Shown in pieces: positions 1 to 6,237 of a stretch of DNA of 6,237 nt. The DNA is from an uncultured Phaeodactylibacter sp. (GTDB lineage Bacteria; Bacteroidota; Bacteroidia; Chitinophagales; Saprospiraceae). The stretch covers positions 1 to 6,237 of the forward strand of contig CAJXXJ010000241.1 in assembly GCA_913062745.1 (NCBI GenBank), given 5' to 3'. Below the pieces are notes generated by a model, which did no database searches, was not told the DNA's origin, and saw only the letters and a program-made list of their open reading frames with translations. Position 1 is the first letter of the stretch, and every line of letters starts with the position of its first letter. A program made the translations under genes and the position numbers.

Positions 1-2
1 GA

Positions 3-1544
3 GCAGGCTCCGTCATGACAGCTTTTAATGTTATCGATATGGTCCCCGCCACCGGCAACGAGTGGCTGCTGAATGAGCTGCTGCGCGAGCAATGGGGCTT
101 TGATGGTTTTGTGGTAACTGACTACACTGCCATCAATGAAATGATGCACCACGGCCTGGGCGACTTGCAAACGGTAGCGGCAAAAGCGCTGCAAGCTGGT
201 GTGGATATGGATATGGTCGGGCAATCCTTTATCGGCACCCTGGGGGCGTCCGTCGAGGCAGGAATCGTGAGCGAAGCCGAGGTGAATCAGGCCTGCCGCC
301 GGGTGCTGGAAGCCAAATACAAGCTGGGCTTATTCGACAGGCCCTATCAGTACCACGATAAAGAAAGGGCAGAAAAATACTGGCTAAGCGATGAGCATCT
401 TGCCTACGCCCGGGAGCTGGCAGCCCGCTCCTGTGTGCTGCTCAAAAACACCAACAATACCCTCCCGCTCCAAAAAGAAGGCAGAATTGCCGTTATTGGC
501 CCGCTGGCAGATACCAAAATCGACATGCTGGGCACTTGGGCGGCTACGCGCGACACCACCGATATCGTCACCATCCTGGATGGCATTAGAAATGTAGCCG
601 GCGATAAGGCCGAGATCCGCTACGCCAGGGGCGCTTACTTTACCGAAGACACCTTCCTGCTAAACCGCAAGAGAAAGAAAGAAGACTATCTGAGTATTGA
701 TCCGGAAAAATCGCGACAGTTGCTGGAGGAAGCCATCGACATCGCACAGCAATCAGATGTAGTGGTCGCAGTGCTCGGAGAGCCGCGCAGTTGGTCTGGT
801 GAAGCCTCAAGCCTGGCGGACCTCAGTTTACAGGATTGTCAAAAAAGACTGCTGGAACGGCTGCTGGAAACGGGCAAGCCGGTGGTGCTCGTCCTGAGCA
901 ACGGCCGCCCCATGACCCTGAGCTGGGAAAACCAACAGGTGGATGCCATGCTCGAGGCCTGGCATGCCGGCGTGGAAGCGGGCAATGGCGTCGCGGATGT
1001 ACTTTTCGGCGATTACAACCCGGCCGGCAAACTAACCATGACCTTCCCGCGGGAGGTCGGACAAATCCCGATCTATTACAACCACAACCAAACAGGCCGG
1101 CCGGAAACCGGTACTTCCATGTGGACATCCCGTTACCTTGATGTCCCCACTTCTCCCCTATTCCCGTTCGGATACGGGCTGAGCTATACCACTTTTGAGT
1201 ACGGCGATATCCGCCTGAGCCAGGAATCGCTAACCGGCGACGACACCCTTACCGCATCGGTTACCGTCACCAACACCGGCAATTACCGGGGGGAGGAAAC
1301 CGTGCAGTTGTACATTAACGACCCCGCGGCCTCGGTCTCCAGGCCGGTTAAGGAGCTCAAAGGTTTTCGAAAAATTGAACTGGAGCCCGGGGCTTCTGAA
1401 GAAGTTTCCTTTTCCATTACTACCGAGGACCTCAAGTTTTTCAACAGCGAACTGGACTATGTGTGGGAGCCCGGCGAGTTTAACATCTACATTGGGACAA
1501 ACTCCGAGGAGGTGAAGGCCGGGAAAGTAAACTGGTCGGAATAA
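3..1544 (+). CDS. bglX: GH3 beta-glucosidase (BglX-like), 5'-truncated by window edge
   Basis: Exo-acting glycoside hydrolase family 3 enzyme, expected to remove terminal beta-linked sugars from oligosaccharides, probably in the periplasm. The frame is open to the window edge (A-G-S-V before the first ATG at 15), so that ATG is internal and the true start lies upstream. Numbering from the ATG at 15, the end of the TIM-barrel domain carries GFVVTDY with the nucleophile Asp36 (codon 120-122). The alpha/beta sandwich domain follows (VLLKN, then AVIGPLADTKIDMLGTW). GEASS (Glu263, codon 801-803) is the likely acid/base region. FPFGYGLSYTTF leads into a C-terminal fibronectin III-like domain (about 400-500). 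Full BglX proteins are about 750 residues, so roughly one third is missing. LLKN, IGPLADSK-like and SRYLD segments match E. coli BglX best among GH3 enzymes. Substrate linkage is not determined. The S1 sulfatase follows 108 nt downstream on the same strand. Confidence -1.
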   Translation, partial: AGSVMTAFNVIDMVPATGNEWLLNELLREQWGFDGFVVTDYTAINEMMHHGLGDLQTVAAKALQAGVDMDMVGQSFIGTLGASVEAGIVSEAEVNQACRRVLEAKYKLGLFDRPYQYHDKERAEKYWLSDEHLAYARELAARSCVLLKNTNNTLPLQKEGRIAVIGPLADTKIDMLGTWAATRDTTDIVTILDGIRNVAGDKAEIRYARGAYFTEDTFLLNRKRKKEDYLSIDPEKSRQLLEEAIDIAQQSDVVVAVLGEPRSWSGEASSLADLSLQDCQKRLLERLLETGKPVVLVLSNGRPMTLSWENQQVDAMLEAWHAGVEAGNGVADVLFGDYNPAGKLTMTFPREVGQIPIYYNHNQTGRPETGTSMWTSRYLDVPTSPLFPFGYGLSYTTFEYGDIRLSQESLTGDDTLTASVTVTNTGNYRGEETVQLYINDPAASVSRPVKELKGFRKIELEPGASEEVSFSITTEDLKFFNSELDYVWEPGEFNIYIGTNSEEVKAGKVNWSE

Positions 1545-1553
1545 GTGGCCGGG

Positions 1554-1591
1554 GCTGATCGGGCAGCGCAGTGCAGGGCTGCCCGGTCAGC
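1554..1591 (+). terminator. Strong GC-rich hairpin after GH3 stop (terminator-like or mRNA processing/stability element)
   Basis: The arms 1554-1567 and 1578-1591 pair over 14 bp with a single G-T wobble (T1559-G1586). The loop is 10 nt (1568-1577). The hairpin begins 9 nt after the GH3 stop codon (1542-1544). Only a short CTTTACAG follows, not a long T run, so it may be a weak or partial terminator, or a 3'-end stabiliser that sets different transcript levels for GH3 and the downstream sulfatase. The structure is seen directly; the function is inferred. Confidence -1.
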
Positions 1592-1652
1592 TTTACAGCT
1601 GAAGAACAATTGAAATGCATCAAGTTTGTAACGAAAATCAACTATAATATTC

Positions 1653-3275
1653 ATGCGATTGCTATTGCCCTTTGCCGCGCTTATCCTGCTGTTTTCAGCT
1701 TGTCAGCAAGCTACTGAGAAAACCGAGCAGCAGCGCCCCAACATCGTTTTCATCATGAGCGATGACCACGCTTATCAGGCGATCAGCGCCTACGATAACC
1801 GCCTGATCAATACGCCTAATATCGACCGGATTGCCGAAGAGGGCATCCTCTTTACCAATGCCTCGGTGACCAATTCTATCTGTGCGCCTTCGCGGGCCAC
1901 CATACTCACCGGCAAGCACGCCCATATCCACGGGAAGATTGATAATGTCTTTCCGTTTGATACCACGAACATTACCTTTCCGCAAATTCTGCACGACAAC
2001 GGCTACCAGACCGCCATGTTCGGCAAGCTGCACTTTGGCAATAACCCCAAAGGCTTTGATGAATTCAAAATCCTGCCCGGGCAAGGCGACTATTACAACC
2101 CGGATTTCATCACCAGCGAGGGCGACACCAGTATACAGGGCTACGTGACGGATATCATTACCGATATGACCCTCGACTGGCTGGGCAACCGCCGGGACGA
2201 GGAAAAGCCCTTCATGCTGTTCTATCTGCACAAGGCCTCTCACCGGGAGTGGTTTCCGGCTCCGCGGCACTACAAGGAGTTTACCAAGCGTACCTTTCCT
2301 GAGCCCGCTACCCTCTTCGACGATTACGAAGGCCGCGGCACCGCAGCGAAGGAGGCAGAGATGAATCTGCTGGAGCACATGACCATCTCTGCCGATAATA
2401 AAATCTACCCCGAGCTGGCCAAAGAGCTGGGCGTGGAAGAAGCCAACGAATGGGGCTACCGGGTCTTCAAAAGCAAGTATTCCCGCTTTACGGAAGAACA
2501 AAAACAGGAGTGGGATGCCATTTACGGGCCCATCAATGAAGAGTTTGCGGAGCTGTACCCCAGCATGGACGATTCTACTTTCATGCGCTGGAAATATCAG
2601 CGGTATATGCAGGATTACCTGGCCTGTGTGGCGGCTATTGACGAAAATGTGGGCCGGGTGCTCGATTATCTCGACGAAAACGGGCTCAGCGACAACACTA
2701 TTGTGGTCTATACTTCCGACCAAGGCTTTTACCTGGGTGAGCACGGCTGGTTCGACAAGCGGTTTATCTACGATGAGTCTTTCCTGACCCCGCTGATGAT
2801 CAAATGGCCGGAGAAGATCAAGCCCGGTTCCGTATCCAGTGAAATGGTACAAAACCTTGATTTCGCCCAAACTTTCCTGGAAGCTGCCGGCGTGGAAGCC
2901 CCGGATGGCATGCAGGGAGAAAGCCTGATGCCGCTGCTGCAGGGCGATAACCAACAGTGGGAGCGCGATGCTGCCTATTACCACTACTACGAATACCCCG
3001 GCGCGCACATGGTAAAGCGTCACTACGGCATCGTCACTGAAGATTACAAACTGGCACACTTTTACTACGATATCGATGAGTGGGAGCTGTACGACCGCAA
3101 AAAAGACCCCAGGGAACTGAACAACGTCTACGCTGACCCGGCTTACCCAGCAGGGGTTGAGGAGCTTACCCAGCGGCTCTATGAGCTTAGGGAGCAGTAC
3201 AAGGATTCTAAAGAACTGGATCAGAAGTACATTGAGCTGTACCGGGAGCGTGGCATCATTAAAGATGAACAGTAA
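1653..3275 (+). CDS. S1-family sulfatase, lipoprotein
   Basis: Sulfatase of the formylglycine-dependent S1 (alkaline-phosphatase-like) family, expected to hydrolyse sulfate esters on a glycan. Residues 1-17 form a lipoprotein signal with lipobox FSAC (Cys17), so it is probably membrane-anchored. Metal ligands Asp37-Asp38 lie in IMSDDH. The maturation motif CAPSR starts at Cys77 (codon 1881-1883), followed by ATILTGK. FGKLHFG supplies Lys125 and His127. SDQG (Asp356-Gln357) and GEHGWFDKR (His364, Lys369) complete the catalytic set. The C-terminal part (ELYDRKKDPRELNNVY) resembles the DUF4976-type sulfatase subdomain. At 540 residues it is full length. SDQGFYLGEHGWFDKR recalls N-acetylglucosamine-6-sulfatase-like (S1_11-type) enzymes, but I cannot assign the sugar or position. 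The ATG at 1653 is chosen because it gives a complete signal peptide; the upstream sequence is A/T-rich without Shine-Dalgarno, as usual in Bacteroidota. Probably co-transcribed with the GH3. Confidence -1.
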   Translation: MRLLLPFAALILLFSACQQATEKTEQQRPNIVFIMSDDHAYQAISAYDNRLINTPNIDRIAEEGILFTNASVTNSICAPSRATILTGKHAHIHGKIDNVFPFDTTNITFPQILHDNGYQTAMFGKLHFGNNPKGFDEFKILPGQGDYYNPDFITSEGDTSIQGYVTDIITDMTLDWLGNRRDEEKPFMLFYLHKASHREWFPAPRHYKEFTKRTFPEPATLFDDYEGRGTAAKEAEMNLLEHMTISADNKIYPELAKELGVEEANEWGYRVFKSKYSRFTEEQKQEWDAIYGPINEEFAELYPSMDDSTFMRWKYQRYMQDYLACVAAIDENVGRVLDYLDENGLSDNTIVVYTSDQGFYLGEHGWFDKRFIYDESFLTPLMIKWPEKIKPGSVSSEMVQNLDFAQTFLEAAGVEAPDGMQGESLMPLLQGDNQQWERDAAYYHYYEYPGAHMVKRHYGIVTEDYKLAHFYYDIDEWELYDRKKDPRELNNVYADPAYPAGVEELTQRLYELREQYKDSKELDQKYIELYRERGIIKDEQ

Positions 3276-3300
3276 ATTAAGGATTTACTGGTAACTGTTC
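3267..3300 (+). repeat. Inverted repeat spanning the sulfatase stop codon
   Basis: Two alternative pairings overlap here. CAGTAAAT (3270-3277) pairs perfectly with ATTTACTG (3283-3290) over 8 bp with a 5-nt loop. GAACAGT (3267-3273) pairs with ACTGTTC (3294-3300) over 7 bp. The sulfatase stop TAA (3273-3275) sits inside the left arm. No T run follows, so this is more likely a 3'-end mRNA structure than a terminator on its own. It lies just upstream of the larger hairpin at 3309-3361. Confidence -1.
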
Positions 3301-3840
3301 AGCATGATCAGAAAACGCGCTGGCTCCCTTTAAAACGAGGGGTAAGACAGGGCGTTTTCTGCTTATTTTCTTTCTATGCTGCATAGTTACATTTACTGTA
3401 TTAGGATGCTCAATGCGGTCAGGATTAGCATGCCCAAAACAAAGTTTTCCGTCTACAATATCGCTGTTTTCCTGGTCGGCAAAGGCTATGGCTGCCGGGC
3501 CGCCAAAGGTGTGTGCCCCCACTTCGGATGCCCGGAAGCCACCGCCGCCCTGCGCCGGGATATACATCCAGGGGCCTTTCCTGATGGACAGATGCCTGGG
3601 GCTGTTGGCCGCGATAATCAAATGGTCCCGGATGGGCGCTTCAGGCTCCCCCGTAATGGCGGGCAGCATATTGTAACTGTCCCTGGCTCTTCTGGCCAGT
3701 TGATCTTGTCCAACCAGTGCTGCCAGGGTAGCTAAAAAGTCGACATTGGAAGCTAATTCATCGGAGGTGGAGCCTGCCGGCACTTTCCCGGGCCAACGGA
3801 CAATCAGGGGCACACGGTGGCCGCCCTCCCAGGCGTCAAA
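3277..3840 (-). pseudogene. C-terminal remnant of broken S1 sulfatase
   Basis: Reading down from 3840, directly after the TAA at 3843-3841 and in the same frame, the codons give [19 protein letters not shown], the conserved post-active-site segment of arylsulfatases. [40 protein letters not shown] and FGGPAAIAF follow, all typical of the sulfatase C-terminal subdomain. Homology stops after DIVDGKL (last codon 3444-3442). The usual QLYDL-type end of the family (several tens of residues) is absent in all three minus-strand frames. The remaining frame to the stop at 3279-3277 reads through intergenic sequence, including the hairpin at 3309-3361. A GTG at 3813 could formally start a 178-residue ORF, but it lies within the conserved GGHRVP motif and is not a credible start. 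Together with the N-terminal piece at 3841-4371 this is one decayed gene. Confidence -1.
3309..3375 (+). terminator. Probable transcription terminator of the GH3-sulfatase unit
   Basis: CAGAAAACGC (3309-3318) pairs perfectly with GCGTTTTCTG (3352-3361) over 10 bp. The 33-nt interval holds a small nested pairing, CCCT (3326-3329) with AGGG (3338-3341). The right arm is followed on the plus strand by a T-rich tract (CTTATTTTCTTTCT), while the opposite side is not T-rich, so the signal favours plus-strand transcription. It starts 33 nt after the sulfatase stop. The large loop and interrupted T tract make it a less than perfect intrinsic terminator. It separates the converging transcription units. 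Confidence -1.
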
Positions 3841-4371
3841 TTACACAAACGGAGGGTGGCTGTTCAGCACCGGCACCCCGAAGTAGTAATCGAAGCCCAG
3901 TTCCAGTGGCCCCGGCTTTAGCGGCTTATTCCAATCGACCGGCCGTTGCGAACCAAAACCAAGGTGCCATTTTCCAATCGCTGCCGTAGCGTATCCGGCA
4001 GCTTTCAGGACTTTCGCTATGGTCACCTGTGCAGTATCTACCACGAGGGGCGACCGCAGGAACATCGCGCCGTATAAATCTGCCCGTGCCGGATAGGTGC
4101 CCGTAATCAAAGCGTATCGGGAGGGAGAGCAGACTGCGGAAGCAGCATGGAAATCGGTGAACCGCCTGCCTTCCTGTGCCAGCTGGTCCATATTGGGCGT
4201 TCGGACCATTTCGGCCCCGTAGGCACCGATATCGCCGTACCCCAGATCATCCACATTAATCAGTAGGATATTGGGAAGGGTGCCATCAGCTTGCTGATCA
4301 GAGTTGGAGCATTGCCAGAAGAGCAAGCTGCAAAGGAGGAGCATCAGGGACTCAACGCTATATGGCTTCAT
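3841..4371 (-). pseudogene. N-terminal part of broken S1 sulfatase, lipoprotein
   Basis: The first 176 codons of an S1 sulfatase. Residues 1-21 look like a lipoprotein-type signal (hydrophobic LMLLLCSLLF, Cys21), although the FWQC lipobox is poor. Metal ligands Asp41-Asp42 are in NVDDLGYGD. The formylglycine motif CSPSR starts at Cys81 (codon 4131-4129). GKWHLG supplies Lys134 and His136. The frame ends after NSHPPFV with TAA at 3843-3841. Family members normally continue from PPFV with a Tyr and then about 150 residues holding the substrate-binding His region and the SDNGG metal motif; these are missing here. Frame-matched sulfatase sequence resumes at once at 3840. A protein made from this ORF alone would lack essential metal ligands and should be inactive. 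The gene lies downstream of the terminator that ends the SusD-LamG unit, with 53 nt between the T run and the ATG. I see no convincing Bacteroidota promoter there. Confidence -1.
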
Positions 4372-4424
4372 GTTAGTTCTTTTTTCCCTGGCAAGGGCTG
4401 CGTTTTCGGATACAGAACCTTACC

Positions 4425-4466
4425 AAAAAAAAATGTTGGATCCTCCCTTCAGGAGAATCCAACATT
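4425..4466 (-). terminator. Intrinsic terminator of the SusD-LamG operon
   Basis: AATGTTGGAT (4432-4441) pairs perfectly with ATCCAACATT (4457-4466). After one mismatch (C4442/A4456) the stem continues with CTCC (4443-4446) and GGAG (4452-4455), leaving a 5-nt loop. Read on the minus strand, the stem runs straight into nine T residues (A run at 4425-4433 on the plus strand). It sits 33 nt past the LamG stop codon (4502-4500). This is a textbook rho-independent terminator for minus-strand transcription and marks the end of the SusD-LamG transcript before the broken sulfatase. Confidence -1.
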
Positions 4467-4499
4467 ATGTATTTACTGCTTCGATAAACGACTCACAAC

Positions 4500-5582
4500 T
4501 TAGTTCTCGTCATCGATAATCTGCTGAATCTCTTCTTGAGTTAAAGCCTTGTTGAAAATCCGTAATTCATCCAATTGGCTCAAATCAGCGTTATGGTTCC
4601 AATGCGTGAAGTTTGGCGCACCTGACATGATAGACATGATTTCAACCCCTTCCCAACCTGGGCCGGGGAAGTCCCCTTCTCTCACAATATTTCCGTTGAT
4701 GTAAACTTTGTTCCCATCCGGAGAAATGGTGAAAGCAAGGTGTTGCCAATCCGTATCCACCATCGGGTTCAGGTCTGCATCTTCACCGCCATCGAACCAG
4801 TTGTTGCCCTCGCCATTACCAGCATTGAGCTTGATGCGCTGATCTTCTCCTCCCGCTTCTCTGAAGAATTTAAACCCATTATTCAGTGTGGCCGGTGGAG
4901 CATCCTCACCTTCGGGGCCCATCACGATGATACCCGCGCGGTTGGGTTCAGCATTCAACTTGTACCACATCACGGCCGAAAACTCTTCGTTGGTCAGGCC
5001 GGCTGCGGGGAATGTCAGGTAGGAGCCTTCTGCTCCCTGATAAGCTCCGGTTCCAACTTTTGCATCAGCGGTGAACCCGGGGCTGCCAACTACTGTGGCA
5101 GGCGTCAGCGTAAGCAAATCCAGATACTCGTTATCGAAAGGCATATAGAATATCTCACCGTCGTACTTTGCGGTGTATGGCTCCGTTTTTTCGAATTCCA
5201 CCGAAGCGGAGCCCGTCTTGCCTTCCCCATCCACACCAGTGATGGTCAGGGTGTGTGGGCCATTGGTTAAGTCCTCATAGACGATGCTTTCAACGACCCT
5301 GCGATAATCCTTAAAGTTTGATAAGGTCGCAAAGGTATTGCCGTCTAACTGCAGGGTTACCTCCTCCAGAAAAACGTCGTCAGTCACCTCGAAGCTAACC
5401 GTAATGTCGGTCAGGTCCTCTACCACCCGAATCTGAGTGCCGTCCACAGGGAAGCCGATTGATACAACGGGGTTTTCCGTGTCGGGCCCAGCCTCAACGG
5501 GCGTGATGTCATCGATGTAGCTTTCGTCACAACCAAAGGCCAACGCGATGACAAAAAGCCAAATATATTTTAAAAATTTCAT
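4500..5582 (-). CDS. Ig-like and LamG domain lipoprotein, putative surface glycan-binding protein
   Basis: A 360-residue lipoprotein in the position where PULs usually encode a SusE/SusF-type surface glycan-binding protein. Residues 1-18 form a signal with lipobox AFGC (Cys18). The acidic residues right after the Cys (DES) fit surface export of Bacteroidota lipoproteins, though this is an inference. Residues about 35-130 form an Ig-like beta-sandwich (ENPVVSIGFPVDGTQI through NGPHTLTITGVDGEGKTG). Residues about 137-357 form a LamG/concanavalin A-like domain, with FYMPFDNEY near its start, then FSAVMWYKLN, WQHLAFTISPDGNKVYINGN and LDELRIFNKALTQEEI, the typical C-terminal LamG strand. I see no evident catalytic motif, so binding rather than hydrolysis is favoured. 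The start lies 12 nt after the SusD stop, implying co-transcription and probably coupled translation. An A/T-rich leader replaces a Shine-Dalgarno sequence. The ligand is unknown. Confidence -1.
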   Translation of the reverse strand: MKFLKYIWLFVIALAFGCDESYIDDITPVEAGPDTENPVVSIGFPVDGTQIRVVEDLTDITVSFEVTDDVFLEEVTLQLDGNTFATLSNFKDYRRVVESIVYEDLTNGPHTLTITGVDGEGKTGSASVEFEKTEPYTAKYDGEIFYMPFDNEYLDLLTLTPATVVGSPGFTADAKVGTGAYQGAEGSYLTFPAAGLTNEEFSAVMWYKLNAEPNRAGIIVMGPEGEDAPPATLNNGFKFFREAGGEDQRIKLNAGNGEGNNWFDGGEDADLNPMVDTDWQHLAFTISPDGNKVYINGNIVREGDFPGPGWEGVEIMSIMSGAPNFTHWNHNADLSQLDELRIFNKALTQEEIQQIIDDEN

Positions 5583-5594
5583 GTTAAATAGTTG

Positions 5595-6237
5595 TTATTC
5601 ATTGTTGTTGTGATCCTTCAATTGCGGCAGCAGGTCTAGCTGTAGGAGCGGATACGGCAAAAACCGCTCGTCCGGCTGGTAAGTAACCATCTCACCGTTA
5701 ATTTCGTGATTCAGTTCGTCAATGCGGTCGTGGCGTACCAGGTCGTAGAACCTGTGCCCCCATTCCATAGCTAACTCAGCGAACTTTTCGTCCAGCACAG
5801 CATCCAGATCAACACTGGACAGAGCGGGCATGCCGGCTCTTTCTCTGACTATGTTGACCGCCTCCTCAGCACTCATGACGCTGCTTGAAGCGCCAGAAAC
5901 CAAAGCCTCCGCATGGATCAGCAGTATTTCTGCATACCGAATTACCCGGAAGTTGTTGTTGTCTCCAAAAGTCGTCCGTCCGGGCGTGTACTGATTGGAA
6001 GGCATGTAGTGCTTCGCGCTTTGGAAATTGTACCTTGGGTGGTTATTGAAAATATCACCATCGGGGGAAACATTCGTGATGAATTCAGGCAAGGGACCGT
6101 ATTCAGGGTCACTTTCGATGCTCGCTATACCGTCAGGCGTAAAGTTCACGCTGCCGATAAGCCGTGTTTCTTCGCCCCGGTCGAGCATGAACTTGATGAA
6201 CTTTTCATTAGGCTCCCAGAAGCCCCAGCCGCCACCA
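5595..6237 (-). CDS. SusD/RagB-family outer-membrane glycan-binding protein, C-terminal part
   Basis: C-terminal portion of a SusD-like lipoprotein that caps its SusC TonB-dependent transporter and delivers glycan for import. The frame is open to the window edge: GGGWGFWEPNEKFIKF precedes the Met at 6188, so that Met is internal and the true start is outside the window. About 213 residues of the usual 500-600 are present. Diagnostic SusD features in order are FRVIRYAEILLIHAEAL (the conserved C-terminal helix), an AVNIVRERAGMP segment, ELAMEWGHRFYDLVRHDR (the ELAMEGHRFYDLVR motif) and the FLPYPLLQLDLLPQLKDHN ending, equivalent to the family's LxPIPxxExxxNPxLxQN. A SusC gene would be expected upstream, beyond 6237. 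The LamG lipoprotein follows 12 nt downstream. Family assignment is strong; the substrate is not determinable. Confidence -1.
   Translation of the reverse strand, partial: GGGWGFWEPNEKFIKFMLDRGEETRLIGSVNFTPDGIASIESDPEYGPLPEFITNVSPDGDIFNNHPRYNFQSAKHYMPSNQYTPGRTTFGDNNNFRVIRYAEILLIHAEALVSGASSSVMSAEEAVNIVRERAGMPALSSVDLDAVLDEKFAELAMEWGHRFYDLVRHDRIDELNHEINGEMVTYQPDERFLPYPLLQLDLLPQLKDHNNNE

Noticed and set aside
823..1141. 101-codon open frames on both strands inside the GH3 gene
   Set aside because: Both overlap the conserved GH3 sandwich domain in other frames, and their translations (R/P/G-rich) match no protein family.
1613..1652. Possible Bacteroidota promoter (CAAGTTTG resembling TAnnTTTG at 1621) before the plus-strand sulfatase
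   Set aside because: The only nearby TTG (1610-1612) is just 8 bp upstream, far too close for a -33 element. There is not enough support to call it.
1695..3059. Long minus-strand open frame (454 codons) opposite the plus-strand sulfatase
   Set aside because: It lies entirely antisense to a clear, motif-complete sulfatase. Its translation is low-complexity V/G/L/H-rich without domain motifs, the usual shadow of codon bias in GC-rich third positions.
3376..3735. Plus-strand open frames over the broken sulfatase
   Set aside because: They are antisense to clear sulfatase C-terminal motifs, and their products resemble no family.
3811..3813. GTG at 3813 as a genuine start of a separate 178-residue protein
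   Set aside because: It lies inside the conserved GGHRVP motif, the same frame continues upstream to the TAA at 3841, and no ribosome-binding context is evident.
3841..3843. The TAA as a programmed recoding or readthrough site
   Set aside because: Readthrough would still give a protein without the central fold and SDNGG metal site, so recoding would not restore a working sulfatase. A deletion junction explains the stop better.
4291..4519. Small plus-strand open frames (70-71 codons) across the terminator and sulfatase start
   Set aside because: They run through the minus-strand signal peptide, the terminator stem and the A run, with no start signal or recognisable domain.

Overview
The window looks like part of a Bacteroidota (Bacteroidetes) chromosome carrying a polysaccharide utilization locus (PUL). 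The evidence is a SusD/RagB-family C-terminus, a LamG lipoprotein directly downstream of it, lipoprotein signal peptides, A/T-rich translation starts without Shine-Dalgarno sequences, and a GH3 glycosidase with S1 sulfatases. The coding DNA is moderately GC-rich. Two or more sulfatases suggest a sulfated glycan, perhaps of marine or algal origin, but the substrate cannot be read from this sequence.

Plus strand, 1-3275: the 3' part of a BglX-like GH3 beta-glycosidase (5' end outside the window) is followed after 108 nt by a complete lipoprotein S1 sulfatase. A strong GC-rich hairpin (1554-1591) lies in the gap. The sulfatase ends at hairpins in the convergent 3' region (3267-3361); the distal one is followed by a T-rich tract and is a plausible terminator.

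Minus strand, 6237 down to 3277: the C-terminal part of a SusD-like outer-membrane glycan-binding lipoprotein (5' end outside the window) is followed 12 nt later by a complete lipoprotein with an Ig-like domain and a LamG domain, in the position of a SusE/SusF-type surface glycan-binding protein. A textbook intrinsic terminator (stem 4432-4466 plus a nine-T run) closes this unit. Downstream, on the same strand, is a second S1 sulfatase that is clearly broken. Its N-terminal part, with the CSPSR maturation motif, ends at a TAA (3841-3843), and the very next in-frame codons resume sulfatase homology about 150 residues further along the family fold. The reading frame then leaves recognisable sulfatase sequence near 3442 and runs through the intergenic hairpin. 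This is best read as a pseudogene with an internal deletion and a lost 3' end, or as an assembly error.

Working together, the SusD/LamG pair would capture glycan at the cell surface, the plus-strand sulfatase would remove sulfate esters, and the GH3 would release terminal sugars from the resulting oligosaccharides. The second sulfatase activity appears to be lost. I found no RNA gene, CRISPR array, insertion sequence or clearly new system. The broken sulfatase is the most notable signal.
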